Assembly: GCA_014898415.1 (NCBI GenBank)
Contig: RCTD01000006.1
Span: 868,001 to 932,000, forward strand
DNA from: Stromatinia cepivora
Taxonomy: Eukaryota; Ascomycota; Leotiomycetes; Helotiales; Sclerotiniaceae
Length of the DNA stretch: 64,000 nucleotides
Direction of reading: 5' to 3'
Made by a program: the position numbers and the translations under genes. Positions within the stretch are counted from its first letter, which is position 1, and the number at the start of each line of letters is the position of its first letter. Below are positions 60,301 to 64,000 of the stretch, one piece after another. A model generated the notes under the pieces. That model made no database searches. It worked only from the letters and a program-made list of their open reading frames with translations, and had not been told where the DNA came from.

Positions 60301-61165
60301 GCGGTTCTTGAGTCTTGCGGAAAATGGAGATAATTTTTTGCCTCAAGGTCAAGCCATTGACTCTAGACTTCTCGGGGGGCTTTTCTGCCAGTGTCGGAGG
60401 TCTATCGAGGCCTTCGCCGTTTCCACTCCCAGTCGCACTGATAATATTTTCTAGTCTTGTATCTGTAATAGCACTCTCAGAGCTTTCGGTAATGGCAATG
60501 AAGTATCGTCCGGCATCCCGCAGAGCTCCAACCGTTTCGCCAAGGGTCTCGATAGTGGTGATTCCTAAAAAGCTACTAGAGAATTCCGGGAAAACAAGGG
60601 TGTTCACAGCAAGTAGAACGGCAATAGCAGTTGTGATAGGGTAGACCAGCTGAGTGACTGAATGAGTTGTAACTGCCGTAGCTGTACTAGTCATACTGAC
60701 AACAGTTACAATAACTAGAAGTACCACCATAAGAAATAGGCGTGGTGTACGCGACCTGAGGACTCCGTGGAAGAGCAACGAGATAGCGAGGAATATGCCT
60801 CGAATAGTGAATGCTGCTTGAGGGTTACTGTGATATATAAGACTCGACAAGTACAATGCGAGCATAGACCAAGCTACTCCAAGCATTGTTCCTGAAAGAG
60901 TCAGTATCAGAGCTTCTGCCATCATCCCAAAACGCCTCCCTGGATGGCCAAAGACGGTAGTTATTGGCGCAAGGTATGCGGCTTTCCCAAATACAGCTAC
61001 CACCTGTGGCATGATGGCAATGATAATACAGATTGTAGTCGCCAAAGTGTTTTTTAGCATCCGCTGCCACAAATTGTTCGTCTGTAAATTGGTCCATATA
61101 ACTCTCGCTCTGTTCTCCGCCCATTCCTCCCATTTGCTGGGACCCCATATTGACTTCCCCATCAT
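57389..61165 (-). CDS. BRE4/ArAE-like double-module membrane transporter (FUSC-related)
   Basis: A single exon of 1258 residues (1257 if the second ATG is used). Two membrane modules are evident. Residues about 35-200 hold several hydrophobic helices (from LKNTLATTICIIIAIMP through VTVVSMTSTATAV to TAIAVLLAVNTLVFPEF). A long charged cytoplasmic region follows, with Lys/Arg-rich EKKPSRKERRKQKKKRRKD, then a second helical block at about 705-870 (SYAIKLTVAVFIVTW through VEVALFPVKARDRL). This order matches the fungal family of yeast YDL231C (BRE4, brefeldin A sensitivity) and aromatic-acid-exporter-like proteins: an ER-type N-terminal module, an FUSC-like second module and a DUF2421-type C-terminus. 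Substrate is unknown. The C-terminal tail includes an ARPGT minisatellite. Confidence 0.88.
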   Translation of the reverse strand: MMGKSIWGPSKWEEWAENRARVIWTNLQTNNLWQRMLKNTLATTICIIIAIMPQVVAVFGKAAYLAPITTVFGHPGRRFGMMAEALILTLSGTMLGVAWSMLALYLSSLIYHSNPQAAFTIRGIFLAISLLFHGVLRSRTPRLFLMVVLLVIVTVVSMTSTATAVTTHSVTQLVYPITTAIAVLLAVNTLVFPEFSSSFLGITTIETLGETVGALRDAGRYFIAITESSESAITDTRLENIISATGSGNGEGLDRPPTLAEKPPEKSRVNGLTLRQKIISIFRKTQEPPTPLPTNIEKGPQQVKLKSLTDKKAKLRAKLAGCKAAQQECNFELAWAVLPPRDVKPISDIEMKKLVANAIALIGACESKYALMGDENDKNESENKDEAQLKSVAENGGVESSEAEDSSRPTTDMDTYDEISSDEKKPSRKERRKQKKKRRKDRKKVKSLIEKEMENLELIKPRKEIEYGDIDLLKYLVHRIAKPLSNLQENIDRSVDVVSSSLAYCYDVPKLPSGIRAPAGIRLEEIDIRVDILIDAIADFDRTSAAALEGAAALHDLGGPQVDIMPRMETFLISSFLLNLRQAALHTLGMLRHSRILVERRQERHGRKRIYLPQINWRKWLQSGGEADMLALPDSARKDARTGKNKEDAADDAVSIDRGETLLAKKDVESATPKKETPVQSPKVADETVERKKKGTLMFRFRNRLADVIEYLVGSDDISYAIKLTVAVFIVTWPAFLVQWNTWYSLNRGLWAALQLVLITEVAIGTSVTTFMLRGVGTTIGCVWGYAAYQAGQGNKVVTVLLIVIGIIPSTYIQLGSQYIKAGMVTIISMSIVVLATVDHVVPGSATENFLKRLVAFFIGGVVALIVEVALFPVKARDRLVESLACSIRQITEMEACLAYGIETEINNVNVHSPAVISRFSVAKGKAEAALAAAEAFLPFCANEPRLKGSFAPHALIYGEILYVLHAIVDRMENMLVLRHEYGSGVLEELNAQVYHYRRNVAGSITLILFATHEALTTKLPLPQFLPSARLAHLRMVNRVREVVLSSSGNLKESSHERSEIEVSMVKRFVRQKFLSWNAASAGQIEVIEYLEELIDLVKLLVGANEFRSGLLTRGTYREWVDKIQRPDTVESGMLPADGAVEEKEPQMTPGRKRRPTFSSTREKIFGPSAGNATNTRPDTARPGTARPGTARPGTGVKAATTEKSEVEKEKKDMEEELPRVLQRVRTRRMSEMKGMGERRSKEDMGTGNVGKGKGLGK
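57582..57641 (-). repeat. 15-bp minisatellite encoding TARPG
   Basis: Four 15-bp units (GTACCAGGTCTTGCG on the + strand) encode a TARPG pentapeptide ladder near the C-terminus of the BRE4-like protein. Confidence 0.9.
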
Positions 61166-61630
61166 GTATATATCGTATGTATGTTGCGGCGCATTAAGGA
61201 CTTCACGAAGGTCTCGAACGTTGTAATCGTGTTGGTCATGAATCGTAGGGCATTATTTGAGCAAAAGGAAAGAGGGGAATTTAGGTAGAGACATATACAA
61301 CATTAAATATCAAGTGAATACATAGCAAAAACAGAAGAAAAGTATATTTACAGATGGATGGTTAAAAATAACATTAGGAAAAAGAAAATTGAGGCGCGTC
61401 CTTCCAAAGCATGAAGATGCCCAATAATGGACCCAATTTTTGATCTACAGTGCTAAATTTGCATCTAGGGGCTTATTAATTACCCGTTATAAATGATTCA
61501 CAATCCCAGCATGCCCAGTTTCAGCCAAGTAGTCGGTGCCTAGTGCCCCGCGATTAATACCTTACCAAGTTCTAGTAGGTAACCACAAGAAACGCAGCAA
61601 CATCAGGAGAAAACGATCAATTCTATCACG
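61166..61630. promoter_or_regulatory. Divergent promoter region between the BRE4-like gene (-) and IST1 (+)
   Basis: 465 bp separate the two start codons. Purine-rich AAAAGAAAA runs lie near 61,260-61,390. No TATA box is obvious for either gene. Confidence 0.45.
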
Positions 61631-62608
61631 ATGGCGCCTTCTTCAACAATAATCGTGAGTAGTCATGTTTTTACAGTCTATCATATATAGATACGAATTA
61701 AATTACATCTGCTAACCTTCACAAAGTCCAAACTCAAGGTTCAACTGAAGCTCTCGATTGCTCGCCTTCGTATGGTACAGCAGAAAGATGAAGCTGTTTC
61801 GAAACAACAACGTAGAGCTATGGCTCAGCTTCTGGAAACTGGGAAAATAGAGTCTGCAAAGATTCGGGTCGAGAACATTATTCGATCCGATATTACTACT
61901 GAACTTCACGAAATCCTCGAGCTCTACTGCGAGTTACTCCTTGCGCGGACGGGACTTATGGAATCATCGGTTTGCGATCCGGGCTTAGAGGAAGCTGTGA
62001 AAAGTTTAATATATGCTGCACCCAGAACAGAGATTAAGGAGTTACAACAAGTGCGGGCATTACTGTGCGAGAAGTACGGGAAGGAGTTCGCATTGCAAGC
62101 TATGGAGAATAGTGACGAGAAGGTATCGGAGAAGGTGTTAAAGAAGCTATCTGTTACTCCACCAGCGCAAGAATTAGTGAATGGGTATTTGGAGGAGATT
62201 GCCAGGACGTACGGAGTTGACTGGCCAAAAAGAGCAAAGGAGGATCTTGGACAAGCCCCGGAATTCGTAGATGATGACGATGGCGAGAACCCGAGTGGCG
62301 GGCAGGCACAAAAGAACTTAGAGGCGCCGCTGGTAGCAGATGGTAGAGCCGATGAGGAGAGAGAGGAATTGATTAAAGCTACTCCGCCGAGGAATTTTGG
62401 GCCCTCGAGCCCATTGAGAGTTAACCCGCCCAGCCCCAGTACGGACAATCTACACCCAAGAGTGCGTGGAGCGTTAGACCTAAAGCCAACAAAGAAGATG
62501 CAAACTGCGAATGCCCAAAAAACTGGCATCCAAAGTAAGGGCCCAGTTGGTGGTACGATACCAGATGTGGATGAGTTAGCGGCGAGATTTGCAGCACTAA
62601 AGAAATGA
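61631..62608 (+). CDS. IST1: IST1-family ESCRT-III-associated protein
   Basis: A short first exon (61631-61654, eight codons) and a 72-nt intron with a GCTAACC branch site precede the main exon 61727-62608; total 301 residues. Residues about 9-180 are the IST1 (DUF292) fold: SKLKVQLKLSIARLRMVQQKDEA, then KQQRRAMAQLLETGKIESAKIRVENIIR, EILELYCELLLAR, and AARTEIKELQQVR-like / LCEKYGKEF helices. A Pro/Ser-rich linker follows. The extreme C-terminus DVDELAARFAALKK fits a MIM1 motif, which binds the MIT domain of the Vps4 ATPase. By family knowledge it regulates Vps4 and ESCRT-III in multivesicular body sorting at the endosome. Very high confidence in family, good confidence in the start because the main exon lacks an upstream ATG for the first helix. 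Confidence 0.93.
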
Positions 62609-62887
62609 AAGAGGTCATAGAATATTGCAAGCACAGGTGGAGTTGGGAGTTGGGAGGAAAATTCAGGCAGACATAGGGATCTATTTTCAACTCGCCGTCA
62701 ATTTGTACCACTATTTGGGTGCTGTGTGATGAATTTATCCGGGACCATTATCATGACCACTGCAGGGCAAAAGTTTAATCATAAAATCGCTCATCCATTA
62801 AGAACTTCATCTCCTAAGCCCCAGCCCTGAACCAATTTAAGTTTTCCTTCTTACGATGCCGAAGCGGTATCAATCTTCTTTCCATCC

Positions 62888-63973
62888 CTAAGCTTCTCTC
62901 TTTTTCTGATGAAAGTCATGCAATAGGGGCTTAACGTTTCCATCATACCCACTCTTCTTCATCCACTCCTTCACCGACCTTATTCTCCCCGGCAAGATCT
63001 CATCCATCAAAACCCAATCTTTTCTTACCTTGCCACTCTTCCAGAACCTCCAGAATCCACCAAAATTCTCCCGATATGTTTGCAATGTTCCTTCGTCCCC
63101 AGGAGCACTATGTCCAAACTTCGCATCCGGATCAGGGAAGAGCCCAAGATCAAACCAGCCATCAATCGTCACATCCCTATACACCGCTTTCTTGCCGGTA
63201 ACCTCCGTCAACGCAGCTGGTAAATCAGCCCAAACCACTTCTTGAGAAGCAACATGGAGATTAAGTCCATTACTACGTTCCGCATGATCAAACACCCATC
63301 TAGCATACTTCCCGAAATCCTCCAATGCAATCAACGGTGCACTTCCCCTCGGACCCAGCGGCGCAATAAAAGCCAAAGCCTCTGGATCCTCCTTATCCGG
63401 ATGCGGAGCCAACAACTCATTCAACATTTCCATATACAAACAACTAGTCAAAATACTCCACTTCATCTTCTTCGTGTCCTGCACGCTAATCCACTCCGCA
63501 ACTTTGGCTTTGGCATCCATATGCCCATCCCTGTAATCATTATCAAAATCCGACATCTTGAGTGAATATTCGAGACTGGAGTACAAGAAATGTTGCAATT
63601 TGTGTGTGCGTGCGATCTCGTAATATCGGATGCCCCAATAGATTTCAGCTTTTTCGCCGATGGCACCACCGTTGGTGTTGATGAAGGCGTGCGTGCAGCC
63701 TGAGAAGAATTTGTGGAGATCGTGCTCAGAGTAGATGTCGCCTTCGACAATGGTTACTCCAGGGAGGTGCGCAAGTTCTTGCGCGTGCTGAGAATTAGCG
63801 CGGCGGGTTATAAGGCGAATGTTGTAGGCGCCGTCTTGTGCGAGTTCTAGGAGGTGTTAGTGAGATCCTTGAGTTTTATGGATGTGGGTTATGGAAAATG
63901 TACCTTTGACAACAGGCATGCCTTGGACTCCGGTGCCTCCAATGACTAGGACGAGGGGTTTTGTGGACGCCAT
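62888..63973 (-). CDS. NmrA-like NAD(P)-binding protein (atypical short-chain dehydrogenase)
   Basis: Exon 1 (63973-63904) encodes MASTKPLVLVIGGTGVQG; a 57-nt intron (63903-63847, branch CTCACTAAC) leads to exon 2 (63846-62888). Total 342 residues. The N-terminal GGTGVQG is the Gly-rich dinucleotide-binding loop (residues 12-18), followed by a strand ending in RLITRR, a common NADP-preference feature. GVTIVEGDIY, AFINTNGGA and HFLYSSLEY occupy the positions expected in the NmrA family, and the Tyr-x-x-x-Lys pair of classical dehydrogenases is absent. NmrA-like proteins often act as redox sensors that bind nitrogen-regulatory transcription factors, or as reductases of small molecules. Which applies here is unknown. 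The gene is complete; its promoter lies beyond the right edge. Confidence 0.9.
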
Positions 63974-64000
63974 TGCTTTTGTAATTTTCAGGAATTGTGT

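Noticed and set aside
1..64000. tRNA, 5S rRNA and CRISPR-like structures
   Set aside because: No GGTTCGAATCC-type B box with a fitting A box, no 5S-like segment and no regularly spaced identical repeats with unique spacers were seen. A tRNAscan-SE and Infernal run would settle it.

Overview
The window looks like nuclear DNA of a filamentous ascomycete. The eleven well-supported genes are either single long exons or are split by short GT-AG introns, mostly 43 to 90 nt, several with CTAAC- or CTGAC-like branch sites before the acceptor. Their families are fungal: nma111-type HtrA protease, CFEM membrane protein, BRE4-like double-module transporter, fungal INCENP, IST1 and an NmrA-like reductase. 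The overall look of proteins and intergenic DNA suggests Leotiomycetes, probably Sclerotiniaceae (Botrytis/Sclerotinia). That placement is an inference, since no search was run.

Layout. Bases 1 to about 13,150 hold no gene I can support. The stretch is a mosaic of strongly diverged repeats (80-bp, 113-bp, about 300-bp, and hairpin-forming units) and short open frames that look like relics. From 13.5 kb genes appear: a small Myb/SANT protein (+), then a 64-bp degenerate repeat array and an LTR-like segment, then the nma111 protease (+) with a mitochondrial-presequence-like extension upstream of its usual start. After a 3.7-kb spacer comes a large Gln/Asn-rich repeat protein (-), followed by 6.5 kb of mostly AT-rich spacer with one doubtful small gene.

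From 35.5 kb the genes are closer together: a J-domain protein (-) whose frame breaks at a 15-bp minisatellite, the INCENP homologue (-) sharing a 455-bp divergent promoter region with a mitochondrial-type acyl-CoA dehydrogenase (+), a secreted GDSL esterase (+), an SS18/SSXT-domain protein (+), a CFEM single-pass membrane protein (+), a BRE4/ArAE-like membrane protein (-) sharing a divergent promoter region with IST1 (+), and an NmrA-like NAD(P)-binding protein (-) ending just inside the right edge.

The genes do not form one pathway. They are mainly housekeeping functions (chromosome segregation, endosomal sorting, proteostasis, lipid catabolism, chromatin) plus two surface or secreted proteins. 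The most interesting items are the possible dual targeting of the nma111 product, the hairpin repeat family near 3 kb, the LTR-like promoter/hairpin segment near 15.5 kb, the frame break in the J-protein, and the large prion-like repeat protein. I found no clear evidence for an entirely new gene system.
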